A stretch of 64,000 nucleotides of DNA. Origin: an uncultured Clostridia bacterium (GTDB taxonomy: Bacteria > Bacillota > Clostridia > Christensenellales > Borkfalkiaceae). Under the pieces are notes generated by a model. It was not told the DNA's origin and did not search any database. It saw only the letters and a program-made list of their open reading frames with translations. The DNA lies in NCBI GenBank assembly GCA_934271245.1, contig CAKQQY010000005.1, forward strand, positions 7,584 to 71,583, written 5' to 3'. Shown one piece after another: positions 8,019 to 17,201 of this stretch. The position numbers and the translations under genes were made by a program. Within the stretch, counting starts at the first letter, position 1, and every line of letters begins with the position of its first letter.

Positions 8019-8186
8019 AGCGTTGAAGCGTTCTACGAACGCTTCGGGACTATCGTCCCCCGCGAATTTTTATCTTAAAAATTCGCACGCTATCTTGAAA
8101 TTCGGCGCAAAAATGCCTGCAAATGCTATCGCGCTTGCGCATTTTCGCTTGAATTTTACAAATGCAGAGAGTTTGTTTTACAAACG
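8019..8186 (+). other. highly structured leader or structured repeat
   Basis: Three consecutive perfect hairpins: 8025-8045 (9-bp stem, TAC loop), 8046-8060 (GGGAC-TATC-GTCCC), and 8062-8086 (11-bp stem, TCT loop). They are enclosed by AGCGT (8019-8023) and ACGCT (8087-8091). A further AAAATGC/GCATTTT stem lies in 8110-8155. It is upstream of the esterase gene and begins at its predicted transcription start. No known riboswitch family recognised. Confidence 0.5.
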
Positions 8187-8237
8187 ACGCAGAACAACGA
8201 ACAAACACCCGACGTCACGCAATCCGGAGATAATAAA

Positions 8238-9035
8238 ATGGACGTATTGATTTTTATGGGTCAAAGCAACATGCAAGGCTCTACGGGAGAAAAATGCAAC
8301 TTTTCCCCCGACGAAAATATATACGAATACAAATATTTAACCGACAAACTCGAACCGTTAACTTCCCCCACGGGCGAAGACATGACGGACAGCGACGGAA
8401 ACCTTCTTCTTGCCGCCGCCGCGCAGAAAAACGGCTCTATGCTTCCCTATTTTACGAAAGAGTATGCAAAGACACGCGGAAAAACCGTGGCGATTCATTC
8501 GGCGAAAGGCAACACTTCCATATCCGAATGGGAAAAGGGAACCGAAAGGTTTGCCGCCGCCGTAAAAAAGAACGTTGCGGGCATAAAAAAAGCCGCCGAA
8601 GCGGGCGTTATAAATAAAATTTACGTAATCTGGCTTCAAGGCGAATCGGACGCAATAAAAAACACTTCTCAAAAAGAATACGAAGAGCGGCTTATCGAAC
8701 TTAAAAACGATTTTAAAAAAGAATTTTACTTCGATAAATTCTGCATTATAAAAACGGGATATTTCGCCGCTTACGCCGACTGGGATAAAAGGTCTTTCGA
8801 AGAGAAAAAGAAGTCGGACGAAGCGATTATGGCGGCGCAGGAAGCGGTTACAAATATCGATTCGGACTTCGTTATATTAACCGACGTTACCGCCGAATTG
8901 TCGGTAAACCCCGTTTATTTAAACCCCAAAGAATTCGGGCCGCACTATAACAACGCAGGATTAAAGATCATAGGCGAAGCCGCCGCGGAAAAACTTATCG
9001 GGATTTCGGAACTTACGGGCGGCAACCGACTTTAA
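8238..9035 (+). CDS. SGNH/SASA-type carbohydrate esterase (sialate O-acetylesterase-like)
   Basis: 265 residues. Block I is FMGQSNMQG (nucleophile Ser10 in GQSNM, residues 8-12). The WLQGESD block (132-138) is the signature of the sialate O-acetylesterase/CE6-type SGNH hydrolases, and GPHYNNAG near 240 carries the likely catalytic His. There is no signal peptide, so it is probably cytoplasmic and deacetylates imported sugars; the substrate cannot be told. Start ATG at 8238 with CCGGAG seven bases upstream. A longer reading frame across the leader has no ribosome binding site and is rejected. The gene is alone on this strand, behind the structured leader. Confidence 0.82.
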   Translation: MDVLIFMGQSNMQGSTGEKCNFSPDENIYEYKYLTDKLEPLTSPTGEDMTDSDGNLLLAAAAQKNGSMLPYFTKEYAKTRGKTVAIHSAKGNTSISEWEKGTERFAAAVKKNVAGIKKAAEAGVINKIYVIWLQGESDAIKNTSQKEYEERLIELKNDFKKEFYFDKFCIIKTGYFAAYADWDKRSFEEKKKSDEAIMAAQEAVTNIDSDFVILTDVTAELSVNPVYLNPKEFGPHYNNAGLKIIGEAAAEKLIGISELTGGNRL

Positions 9036-9110
9036 CCACGCGTGTAAACGATTAAAAAACGCGCAATAAATAAAAATATAAAAAAATTTATAGTACAAGG
9101 AGAAAAAACT

Positions 9111-9722
9111 ATGAATGAATTAAAAAAACAGTTTAAACTCGCAAAATGGGATAGTATTCTTATCTCTGCAATCGTAATCGCCGTCGGCGTTTTGTGTATC
9201 GCCATGCCCGACCGTTCGGCAGACGTTTTATGCGTCGTGTTCGGTTGCTCGCTTTTAGCGATAGGCATAACCGTATTCGTTAAATCGGTACTTTACGGCG
9301 GACTTTTCACTTCCACCGCGATTGTTTTATCTATATCGCTTACCGTAACCGGTATTTTCTGTCTTGTAAACCCCTACGTTATACAAAGCATTTTAACGGT
9401 ACTCTTCGGATTGTTCATTCTTCTCGATTCCGCGCAAGGTTTAGCAGACGGTATCGACTGCGCGAGAGCAGGCATTTCCGGTTGGGTTATTTTAGTTATA
9501 ACTTCCGCCCTTACTATGGTACTCGGAATTATAATTATGTTCTATACGACGTTTGAATCGGTTATGATTATCACGGGAATCGCTCTCATAGTCGAAGGCG
9601 TAAGAAGATTGGTTATAACCCTTACGTTCTCGGCAAAAGTAAACAAAGCGAAAAAGCAACTCGGCAAAATGGTAAACGAAATTTACGAAGAACCGCTTAA
9701 TGACAACGAAGAAAACAAATAA
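9111..9722 (+). CDS. DUF308/HdeD-family membrane protein
   Basis: 203 residues with six hydrophobic segments in three pairs, the HdeD/DUF308 pattern, and a charged cytoplasmic tail after about residue 172. RBS CAAGGAG precedes the ATG. HdeD is linked to acid resistance in E. coli; the role in Firmicutes is unknown. It is followed by a strong terminator at 9841 and could be co-transcribed with the esterase (75-bp gap). Confidence 0.8.
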   Translation: MNELKKQFKLAKWDSILISAIVIAVGVLCIAMPDRSADVLCVVFGCSLLAIGITVFVKSVLYGGLFTSTAIVLSISLTVTGIFCLVNPYVIQSILTVLFGLFILLDSAQGLADGIDCARAGISGWVILVITSALTMVLGIIIMFYTTFESVMIITGIALIVEGVRRLVITLTFSAKVNKAKKQLGKMVNEIYEEPLNDNEENK

Positions 9723-9840
9723 CGAACGCGAATCGTTTACAAACTCTTTACTTCAAAAAAACATTTAAAAGAGCGTTTTTACTACTTGGCGAACGTTCGC
9801 CGTTACGATTAAACGTCTTTCTTTAATTACAATTACAACA

Positions 9841-9878
9841 AACCCGCCTGCAAGTTTTATGCTTGCAGGCGGGTTTTT
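9841..9878 (+). terminator. terminator after the DUF308 gene
   Basis: 14-bp stem AACCCGCCTGCAAG / CTTGCAGGCGGGTT (9841-9854 with 9862-9875) followed by TTTAT. Confidence 0.88.
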
Positions 9879-9967
9879 ATAAAATAAAATTTTTCCCCTT
9901 TATACCTTTACCCCGCTAAAAACCGTTCTCCCGACCCGAAAGGCGTTTCCCCCGGATAAAAAGGCAT

Positions 9968-9998
9968 AAAATACCGCCCCGAGAATTTCGGGGCGGTA
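9968..9998 (-). terminator. terminator of the hydCBA operon
   Basis: 11-bp GC-rich stem (9972-9982 with 9988-9998). On the minus strand it is followed by TTTTA, 13 bp after the hydA stop. Confidence 0.85.
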
Positions 9999-10010
9999 GT
10001 ATCGAAAGGT

Positions 10011-11777
10011 TTAGTTAAATCTTTCTCTGTTTTTGTTGTAAGTGGTGTGCAGAAGTTCGTGCGCTTTATGAGAGTTGGGTTCGCCAAGGAACTCATTATA
10101 CAAAGCCTTAATCTGCGGATTGTTATGCGACTGACGAACGGTTTGTCTTTCGTCTTCGCTGTAAAGCGCGTTGGCTCTCTTCGCAACGTAGGTGTCCATA
10201 ATGTCGTCCGCTTCGTCGGGAAGGAACACTTCTCTTACGTACGGCTGTCCGCCGCCGTTTACGCAACCGCCGGGGCAACCCATAACTTCGATAAAGGTGT
10301 AAGGCGATTTGCCCGCTCTTATCTGGTCGAGAAGAACTTTCGCGCCCTTCATACCCGAAGTAACGGCAACTTTAATCTTCTGACCGTTAAGGTCGAATTC
10401 CGCTTCTCTGATACTTTCGAAGCCGCGGACTTCCTTAAATACTACGCCTTCGCGTTCTTTACCCGTCAGAACGAAGTAAGCGGTACGAAGCGCCGCTTCC
10501 ATAACGCCGCCGGTTACGCCGAATATAACGCCCGCGCCCGAATAATCGTGAACGATATCGGTATCGTAATCTTCGTCGGGAAGTTTATTGAATTTGATAC
10601 CCGAACGTTTGATGAGTTTTGCGAGTTCTCTGGTAGTGAGAACGGCGTCAACGTCGCGATAGCCGTTGCTTTCCATTTCCGGACGGCTCTTTTCGTATTT
10701 TTTGCAAGAGCAAGGCATGATGGAAACGACGTACATATCTTCGGGATTTACGCCGACTTTCTGCGCGTAATAATTTTTAAGAATCGCGCCGAACATTTCG
10801 TGCGGAGATTTGCAGGAAGAAAGGTGGTCCAACTGATCGGGATAATAATATTCCGCATAGTTGACCCAACCGGGCGAGCAGGAAGTAATCATCGGAAGAG
10901 TTCCGCCGTTTTTAATTCTGCTTAAAAGTTCGGTCGCTTCTTCCATAATGGTAAGGTCTGCCGCAAAGTCGGTATCGAAAACCTTTTTGAATCCTAATCT
11001 GCGAAGAGCCGCAACCATTTTACCGGTAACGGGAGTGCCGATGGGCATACCGAATTCTTCGCCGAGAGCGGCTCTTACAGCGGGAGCGGTCTGAACCACT
11101 ACGTATTTGCCCGCTTTCATAGCCGCGTCAACCTTTTCGATTTCCGAAAGTTCCATCAACGCGCCGGTAGGACAAACGTTGATACACTGACCGCACATAA
11201 TACAGGGCGAATTGATAAAACTTCTGTTTTCGGCAGGAGCAACGATAGTTTTGAATCCCCTGTTTTCGAAACCTAAAATGCCGATTCCGTGCGCGTTTTT
11301 GCATCTTTCGATACATCTGCCGCAAAGAACGCATTTGGAAGTGTCTCTTTTAATGGTGGGAGTTAAAGCGTCGAACGTTGCGGGCGTTTTTTCGCCTGCG
11401 AACGCGTCTTCTTTCGCGCCGGTGATTTTAGCGACGTGTAAAAGTTCGCATTTGCCGTTTTTGTCGCATTCCTGACAATTACGGTTGTGGTTGGAAAGTA
11501 AAAGTTCAACCGAAACTCTTCTTGCCGCGGTAGCCTTGGGCGAAGAAATGGTGATTTCCATACCTTCCGCTACGGGATAAACGCAGGAAGCGACGAGCCC
11601 CCTTGCGCCGGTCGCTTCTACGAGACAAACTCTGCAGGAAGCGAGCGAGCATTCGCCGTGATTAAACGCGCAAAGCGAAGGAATTTCGTAACCGCATTGT
11701 TTTGCGGCTTCTAAGATAGTTAAACCTTCTTCTACCTGATAAGGTACGCCTTCTATTTTAATGTTGATTTTAGACAT
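10011..11777 (-). CDS. hydA: [FeFe]-hydrogenase catalytic subunit, NuoG-like N-terminus (group A, trimeric type)
   Basis: 588 residues. In order: an N-terminal [2Fe-2S] domain (C36, C43/C48/C51, C65), a His-Cys [4Fe-4S] region (NHNRNCQECDKNGKCEL, about 95-110), and two [4Fe-4S] clusters (CVLCGRCIERC; CIMCGQCINVCPTG). The H-cluster domain follows with L1 TSCSPGWVNYAEYYYP, L2 IMPCSCKKYE and L3 EVMGCPGGCVNGGGQP. This is the catalytic subunit of NAD(P)H/ferredoxin-linked, often electron-bifurcating, hydrogenases. It is the last gene of hydC-hydB-hydA. Maturases HydEFG are not in the window. Cytoplasmic. Confidence 0.93.
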   Translation of the reverse strand: MSKINIKIEGVPYQVEEGLTILEAAKQCGYEIPSLCAFNHGECSLASCRVCLVEATGARGLVASCVYPVAEGMEITISSPKATAARRVSVELLLSNHNRNCQECDKNGKCELLHVAKITGAKEDAFAGEKTPATFDALTPTIKRDTSKCVLCGRCIERCKNAHGIGILGFENRGFKTIVAPAENRSFINSPCIMCGQCINVCPTGALMELSEIEKVDAAMKAGKYVVVQTAPAVRAALGEEFGMPIGTPVTGKMVAALRRLGFKKVFDTDFAADLTIMEEATELLSRIKNGGTLPMITSCSPGWVNYAEYYYPDQLDHLSSCKSPHEMFGAILKNYYAQKVGVNPEDMYVVSIMPCSCKKYEKSRPEMESNGYRDVDAVLTTRELAKLIKRSGIKFNKLPDEDYDTDIVHDYSGAGVIFGVTGGVMEAALRTAYFVLTGKEREGVVFKEVRGFESIREAEFDLNGQKIKVAVTSGMKGAKVLLDQIRAGKSPYTFIEVMGCPGGCVNGGGQPYVREVFLPDEADDIMDTYVAKRANALYSEDERQTVRQSHNNPQIKALYNEFLGEPNSHKAHELLHTTYNKNRERFN

Positions 11778-11789
11778 TTATATACCCCC

Positions 11790-13676
11790 TTACTTCTTGG
11801 TGATGGCTTTGAACTTACAGGAAGCCATACATAAACCGCACTTAATGCACTTATCGTTATCGATAACTCTCGAAGGCAGTTTATGTCCTTCGGCAACGTA
11901 ATCGGTTTTAGAGATAGCCGCAACGGGACACTGTCTTTCGCAGAGACCGCAACCGATACATTTATCTTTATCGATATCGTATCTCATAAGTTTTTTGCAG
12001 ACGTGCGCGGGGCATTTTTTATCGACGATATGCGCGATATATTCTTCTTTGAACGCTTTCAACGTGGAAAGAATGGGGTTAGGAGCAGTCTGACCTAACG
12101 CGCACAAAGAGTTGCTCTTTATGTTGTCGGCAAGTTCCTGCAAACTGTCGAGATCTTCCATCGTCGCTTTGCCGTCGGTAATTTTGTTGAGCATTTCGAG
12201 CATTCTCTTTGTACCGATACGGCAGGGCGAACATTTACCGCAGGATTCGTCGCAGATGAATTCCATATAGAATTTGGCAACGTCTACCATACAGTTGTCT
12301 TCGTCCATAACGATAGCGCCGCCGGAACCCATCATAGACCCTCTTGCAACGAGCGTATCGTAGTCGATAGCGGTGTCGAGATCTTTTTCGGTAAGGCAGC
12401 CGCCGGAAGGACCGCCGGTCTGAATAGCCTTGAATTTCTTTCCGTTAGGAATACCGCCGCCGATGTCGTAAATAAGTTCTCTTAAAGTAGTTCCCATAGG
12501 AACTTCTACGAGCCCTACGTTATTAACTTTTCCGCCGAGCGCGAAAACTTTGGTACCTTTGGATTTTTCGGTGCCGAGTTTAGCGAATTCTTCGCAGCCT
12601 TCTCTTAAAATGTAAGGAATACAAGCGAGCGTTTCGACGTTGTTTACGATGGTCGGTTTCTGCCATAACCCTTTAACTGCGGGGAACGGCGGACGGGGAC
12701 GCGGCATACCGCGTTTGCCTTCGATAGAATTTAATAAAGCGGTTTCTTCGCCGCAGACGAAAGCGCCCGCGCCGAGTCTGATATGTACTCTGAACGAAAA
12801 ATCGGTGCCTAAAATGTTGTCGCCGATAAGACCGCATTCTTCCGCTTGTTTAATAGCGATTTTTAATCTGTTTACCGCGATGGGATATTCCGCGCGGACG
12901 TAGAAATAACCGTTTTGCGCGCCGATAGCGTAACCCGCTATCATCATACCTTCGATAACAGCCAAGGGGTTGCCTTCGAGAATGGACCTGTCCATAAACG
13001 CGCCGGGGTCGCCCTCGTCGCCGTTGCAGACTACGAATTTGTCGCCTGCGGGCTGATTATACGCGAACTGCCATTTTCTGCCGGTGGGGAAACCCGCGCC
13101 GCCGCGGCCGCGAATGCCGGAGTTCAATACTTCGTTGATAACGTCCTGTCTGTCCATCTGTAAGGCTCTCGCAAGGCCTTTGAACGCGCCTGCGCCCAAC
13201 GCTTCTTCTATTTTTTCGGGGTTAATGGAACCGCAACCGTGAAGAGCGATACGAACCTGTTTTTTATAGAAGTTGATTTCGTCCTGCTTGATAACCTTTT
13301 TGGAAGTGTTGGGGTCAACGTATAAAAGGTCATCTACGATTTCGCCGCCGATAAGGTCTTTTTCGACTATGGTAGCGACGTCTTCGATGTGTACCATACG
13401 ATAAAGAGTATCTTCGGGGTAAATTTTAACGAAAGGTCCCTGAGAGCAGAAACCGAAGCAACCTACCTGATTGACGGTAACCTTATCCCCCAGACCTTTT
13501 TCTTCGATTAGTTTTTTGAATTCTTCCATAATTTCGGTAGAATGGGAAGAAAGACAGCCGGTACCGCCGCAAAGAACGATATGACGTTTTCCGTCCGCGC
13601 CCGTAAATTTGGAATCAAGGCATTTGGAGCATTCGCAAGAAGCCTTGTTTAATTGATCGAAATTCTTAATTTCCAT
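11790..13676 (-). CDS. hydB: hydrogenase NADH-binding subunit HydB (NuoF-like)
   Basis: 628 residues. An N-terminal thioredoxin-like [2Fe-2S] segment (LCGGTGCLSSHS ... GCFGFCSQGP). Then the NuoF core with GRGGAGFPTGRKW (NAD/FMN loop) and VCNGDEGDPGAFMDR. The [4Fe-4S] motif is ESCGKCSPCRIGTKRM, and the C-terminus carries two ferredoxin clusters (CIGCGLCERQCP, CIKCGLCMASCKFKA). It transfers electrons between NAD(H), ferredoxin and HydA. RBS TAGGAGG. The start overlaps the hydC stop (TAATG). The four extra C-terminal cysteine pairs match the bifurcating HydB layout. Confidence 0.93.
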   Translation of the reverse strand: MEIKNFDQLNKASCECSKCLDSKFTGADGKRHIVLCGGTGCLSSHSTEIMEEFKKLIEEKGLGDKVTVNQVGCFGFCSQGPFVKIYPEDTLYRMVHIEDVATIVEKDLIGGEIVDDLLYVDPNTSKKVIKQDEINFYKKQVRIALHGCGSINPEKIEEALGAGAFKGLARALQMDRQDVINEVLNSGIRGRGGAGFPTGRKWQFAYNQPAGDKFVVCNGDEGDPGAFMDRSILEGNPLAVIEGMMIAGYAIGAQNGYFYVRAEYPIAVNRLKIAIKQAEECGLIGDNILGTDFSFRVHIRLGAGAFVCGEETALLNSIEGKRGMPRPRPPFPAVKGLWQKPTIVNNVETLACIPYILREGCEEFAKLGTEKSKGTKVFALGGKVNNVGLVEVPMGTTLRELIYDIGGGIPNGKKFKAIQTGGPSGGCLTEKDLDTAIDYDTLVARGSMMGSGGAIVMDEDNCMVDVAKFYMEFICDESCGKCSPCRIGTKRMLEMLNKITDGKATMEDLDSLQELADNIKSNSLCALGQTAPNPILSTLKAFKEEYIAHIVDKKCPAHVCKKLMRYDIDKDKCIGCGLCERQCPVAAISKTDYVAEGHKLPSRVIDNDKCIKCGLCMASCKFKAITKK

Positions 13677-14164
13677 TAGTTTGCTCCTCCTAACGCTTTA
13701 TATTCGTCGATTATTCCCTTTACCGCGGAAACAGCGACTTTAGGATAAACTTTTCCGTTAATGGAAACCGCGGGGGCAATACCGCACGCGCCGATGCAAC
13801 GAAGAGCGTCTATCGTGAAAAGACCGTCTTTAGTCGTTTCGCCGGGGTTGATACCGAGAAGTTCGGAAAATTTATCGATAACCTGTTGCGCGCCTTTAAC
13901 GTAGCACGCCGTTCCGAGACAACATCCGATAACGTACTTTCCTTTGGGTTGCAAAGAAAAGAACGAATAGAAAGTAACGACGCCGTAAATTTCGGCGACG
14001 GGAATTCCCGTTCTTTCCGAAACGAGTTCCTGCACTTCGAGCGGTATATATCCGAATTCCTTCTGAATATCGCTCAAAATCATCATAAGCGGAGTATTTT
14101 CGTTAACGTATCTGTCAATGATTTCGTCAATCTGTTTTACAGCCGCTTCACTTAAATGAGCCAT
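13676..14164 (-). CDS. hydC: hydrogenase [2Fe-2S] subunit HydC (NuoE-like)
   Basis: 162 residues from ATG 14164, chosen because GGAGGG lies six bases upstream; the in-frame ATG further upstream lacks a ribosome binding site. The thioredoxin-like [2Fe-2S] fold carries the ligands CCLGTAC and CIGACGIAP. The N-terminal helical part (EIIDRYVNENTPLMMILSDI) is typical of NuoE. It passes electrons within the HydABC complex. First gene of the operon, behind a near-consensus promoter. Confidence 0.92.
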   Translation of the reverse strand: MAHLSEAAVKQIDEIIDRYVNENTPLMMILSDIQKEFGYIPLEVQELVSERTGIPVAEIYGVVTFYSFFSLQPKGKYVIGCCLGTACYVKGAQQVIDKFSELLGINPGETTKDGLFTIDALRCIGACGIAPAVSINGKVYPKVAVSAVKGIIDEYKALGGAN

Positions 14165-14197
14165 TATAAGCCCTCCTTTGAATTTTAACCAAAAGAT

Positions 14198-14226
14198 ATT
14201 ATACAAAATACGCGAATATAAGTCAA
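14198..14226 (-). promoter_or_regulatory. hydCBA promoter
   Basis: Minus strand TTGACT (14221-14226), 17-nt spacer, TATAAT (14198-14203), leader about 30 nt. A block TTGACTTATA..CGCGTATTTTG over this promoter recurs upstream of rex at 23549-23572. No standard Rex palindrome is visible. Confidence 0.8.
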
Positions 14227-14377
14227 TAACTTTTACGGTTTTTAAACTTTAAAATATTAAAAATCGCTTGTAAATTGCTACCGATTTGGTTGCAATTCGT
14301 CGCAGAAATCGGGAACGGAAAGAAAAAATTTCGTCCAGTACCTTAAATAGAAATCCGACAGGAAAGATTAAAACAAA

Positions 14378-14410
14378 ACAAAGACGCGGTTAAAAAACTG
14401 CGTCTTCGTT
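14378..14410 (-). terminator. second terminator behind the redox operon
   Basis: 11-bp stem with one G-U (AAGACGCGGTT / AACTGCGTCTT). On the minus strand it is followed by TTTGTTTTGTTTT. It separates the rex-adhE-hydrogenase operon from hydCBA. Confidence 0.65.
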
Positions 14411-14550
14411 CCGATCGGTTAAAATTCTTTTGCTTAAACTCGTTTAAGCGTTGTTACGATTATAGTATATATCGTATTGACGATAAATAAAAATGCTTAA
14501 AAACAATACCCTTATGCTTTTGCCGCAATAACCCCCGACACGATAAAATT

Positions 14551-14577
14551 CCCACGAACAGGTTATCTGTTCGTGGG
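14551..14577 (-). terminator. terminator after group B hydrogenase
   Basis: 10-bp stem CCCACGAACA / TGTTCGTGGG seven bases after the stop codon of the gene ending at 14584, followed by AATTTTAT on the minus strand. Confidence 0.8.
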
Positions 14578-14583
14578 CTGCTT

Positions 14584-16017
14584 TCAGTTTTTTTCGGGGA
14601 TAATGCCGATGGCTTCTTTAATGGTTTTTTCCATTGCAAGTTTGCCGTAATTATCGACGTCGATTTTGTTTTTTTCTCCGTGAGTAAGGCACCCTGCGCC
14701 GCCGATACAACCGCCCACGCACGCCATGCCTTCGATAAAGTTGGCGTCCGTAAGATTTTTAGATTTCTTTAACAAAGCCAGTTTACACTCTTCTATGCCG
14801 TTGCAAGCGATAGGTTTCAATTCGAAATCTGTAATGCCGTGTTCTTTCAACGCTTGTTTTACGGCGTCGGTCAGACCGCCGCTTCTCGCGAAAATTCTGC
14901 CGTAATAAGAAGCGTTATCGAGAACGTCTTCGCCCAGAACGGATAAATCTATATCTTTGCTGTCGAAAAGCGCCTGTAATTCTTCGAAGGTGATAACCAC
15001 GTCGACGATTTGTTTTTCTCTTTCCCTTAAAATCTCGGCTTTTTTCGCCGTGCAAGGTCCGATGAATACGATTTTCGCCGTTTTGTCGTTACCCTTGATA
15101 TATTCGGAAATTTTCGCCATAGGCGATAAGTTGGACGAAATATATTTAACGAGATCGGGATAGTTCTTTTCTATGTAATTAACGAACGCGGGACAACAGG
15201 AACTTGTTAAAAATCCTTTTTCGGAAAGTTCTTCGGCTTCGTCGTACGCGACCATATCCGCGCCGAGCGCCGCTTCTACGATAGAATAGAACCCTAACTC
15301 TTTAAGTCCTTTTATAACCTGACCTAATTTGGCGTAAGTAAACTGACTCGCAATCGACGGAGCGACTACGGCGTAAACCTTGTATTTGGTGTTGTTTTCG
15401 CTCTTTTTAATAATGTCGATAGCGTTTAATATGAACGATTTGTCGGTAATCGCGCCGAACGGGCATTGATAAACGCACGCGCCGCAGGAAATACATTTGC
15501 TTTGATCTATAAGAGCGGCTTTCTGTTCGTTCATACTGATCGCCTTTACCTTGCATGCGTTCTGGCAAGGTCTTTTGCTGCCGACGATAGCCGTATACGG
15601 GCAAACTCTGGAACACGCGCCGCATTCTTTGCATTTGGATTTGTCTATATGGGCGACGTAATTGTTGTCGATATAAATGGCGCCGAACTTGCACGCGTCG
15701 ACGCATCTGTGCGCAAGACATCCGCGGCAGGCGTTGGTTACTTCATACCCGCCCACGGGACACTCGTCGCAAGCGATGTCTATTACTTCGATAATATTTT
15801 TTTCGTCTACGTTGCCGCCCATGGCGAGTTTGACTCTTTCGGCAAGAATAGCTCTCTCCTTATAAACGCAACAACGCATAGTAGGAGTGTTGCCGGGGAC
15901 TATCGTTTTAGGAATATCTATAAGATTTTCGTATAACTGATCTTTCCAGGCGAGCCTTGCGACCTCTTTCAATACTTTGTATTTAAGATGCTGAACTTTA
16001 GTATCAAATATTTTCAT
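14584..16017 (-). CDS. group B-type [FeFe]-hydrogenase
   Basis: 477 residues from ATG 16017 (GGAG seven bases upstream; an upstream in-frame ATG inside the phosphatase gene is not used). The N-terminal domain has a Cys array (CDECPVGGYEVTNACRGC), then ferredoxin clusters CKECGACSRVCP and CISCGACVYQCP. The H-cluster motifs are L1 TSSCCPAFVNYIEKNYP, L2 FIGPCTAKKAE and L3 EGMACVGGCIGGAG. Ala-Phe after SSCCP and GPC in place of MPC fit group B enzymes, whose physiological role is unsettled (probably ferredoxin-linked H2 turnover). Last gene of the rex-adhE operon, 11 bp after the phosphatase gene. Confidence 0.87.
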   Translation of the reverse strand: MKIFDTKVQHLKYKVLKEVARLAWKDQLYENLIDIPKTIVPGNTPTMRCCVYKERAILAERVKLAMGGNVDEKNIIEVIDIACDECPVGGYEVTNACRGCLAHRCVDACKFGAIYIDNNYVAHIDKSKCKECGACSRVCPYTAIVGSKRPCQNACKVKAISMNEQKAALIDQSKCISCGACVYQCPFGAITDKSFILNAIDIIKKSENNTKYKVYAVVAPSIASQFTYAKLGQVIKGLKELGFYSIVEAALGADMVAYDEAEELSEKGFLTSSCCPAFVNYIEKNYPDLVKYISSNLSPMAKISEYIKGNDKTAKIVFIGPCTAKKAEILREREKQIVDVVITFEELQALFDSKDIDLSVLGEDVLDNASYYGRIFARSGGLTDAVKQALKEHGITDFELKPIACNGIEECKLALLKKSKNLTDANFIEGMACVGGCIGGAGCLTHGEKNKIDVDNYGKLAMEKTIKEAIGIIPEKN

Positions 16018-16028
16018 ATTTTCTCCGA

Positions 16029-17201
16029 TTAAAAATAACTTACCGTAACTCTTTTGCCCATTTCTCTGAGACATTTGGACAATTCTTCGACGAGATTCAT
16101 TTTAATGCTGAAATTTATCGGCAAATCGGGGTTCTGGTGCGCGGGATTTATTGCCTTTCCCACGTAAAAGTTTATATCCGTCGCTTCTTCGAACAATAAT
16201 CTTGCTATTTTGGATGCGCCGTCTTTTCTGTATCCCCATTCTTCGTAAAGGGTGTTGTCTTTCAGATAATCTTTGGCGTATTTAAGCACTCTGTCGATAG
16301 TTATGACCCCTTCGGTAACGAGATCCACCCCTTCTATTTCGGCGGTCGGCGGAATATCGGTGTTTTCGTAGTTTAAGGACATCTTTATAGGTTTATTAAG
16401 ATATTTCGCGCAAATCGTCGAAGTCGTTCCGCCGCAGACGATGTGTTTCCCTTCTTTGGCAAAAAACAGCGAAAGCATACGATTGTCGTCGTCTCTGTTG
16501 ACAGGCGAACCGAACAAAATGTTCATAGGTTCTCTTCTGATGATTCTTATCACGCAAGCGGTTGCGTCGTCGCCCGGCATACCGCCGTAAAGTTTGAAAA
16601 CTTCGTCGATTAAAATAGTCGATAACGTTTTGGCGGTAAATCCTACGTGCGAAATCTCGCTCATAAACTCGCCTATGTCTTCGACTTTCCACCCGAAATT
16701 GTAACTCTGCCCTATACCCGCGTGCGGGCAACCGTCGCTCATCGCGATAAAAATATCGTTTTCCTGCAAATCGACGTTGGATTCGTATATTTTTTTGTTG
16801 CCTATGTTCAATTCTTTTTCGGGATACTTATAAACGGCGTTATCTCTTATTAAAATAACGTGCGGATTGTCGAACTGGATAATCTGCGCCCTTCTGTTAT
16901 CTATAATATGAATAATGGTAAAGGTCGAATAAGCGACGCCCCTTACGGAACATATAGGCAAAGTCGCCGCGATGGTTTCGACGCAGTCTTCGAGTTCTAA
17001 CCCTTCCGCCATCATGGTGGAAATAATCTTCGAAGTGAGCGTGGAAAGAATACTCGCTTTAACGCCGCTGCCTAAGCCGTCCGCCAGAACGATTATTTTG
17101 TCGCCGTCCTCCGCCTCGACGATATCGACGTGGTCGCCGCAAAGTATCTCGCCTTCGTGATTTATGCTTTTATAGCCGACGTCTACGCAAAAGTTATTCA
17201 T
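16029..17201 (-). CDS. SpoIIE/PPM-type protein phosphatase next to sensory hydrogenase
   Basis: 390 residues. The PP2C-like SpoIIE core covers about residues 1-220: DGLGSGVKAS (metal-binding Asp near 41), SDGCPHAGIG and GDDATACVIRI. A 150-residue C-terminal region without membrane helices follows. Unlike SpoIIE itself there is no N-terminal membrane domain. The gene overlaps the 3' end of the PAS-hydrogenase gene by 8 bp, an arrangement known for group C hydrogenases. The inferred role is dephosphorylation of a Ser/Thr-phosphorylated regulator in response to H2 or redox signals. Confidence 0.82.
   Translation of the reverse strand: MNNFCVDVGYKSINHEGEILCGDHVDIVEAEDGDKIIVLADGLGSGVKASILSTLTSKIISTMMAEGLELEDCVETIAATLPICSVRGVAYSTFTIIHIIDNRRAQIIQFDNPHVILIRDNAVYKYPEKELNIGNKKIYESNVDLQENDIFIAMSDGCPHAGIGQSYNFGWKVEDIGEFMSEISHVGFTAKTLSTILIDEVFKLYGGMPGDDATACVIRIIRREPMNILFGSPVNRDDDNRMLSLFFAKEGKHIVCGGTTSTICAKYLNKPIKMSLNYENTDIPPTAEIEGVDLVTEGVITIDRVLKYAKDYLKDNTLYEEWGYRKDGASKIARLLFEEATDINFYVGKAINPAHQNPDLPINFSIKMNLVEELSKCLREMGKRVTVSYF

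Noticed and set aside
7387..8250. 287-codon plus-strand frame over the Cys-rich gene and esterase leader
   Set aside because: Antisense to a well-supported gene, no RBS, runs through the promoter and hairpins.
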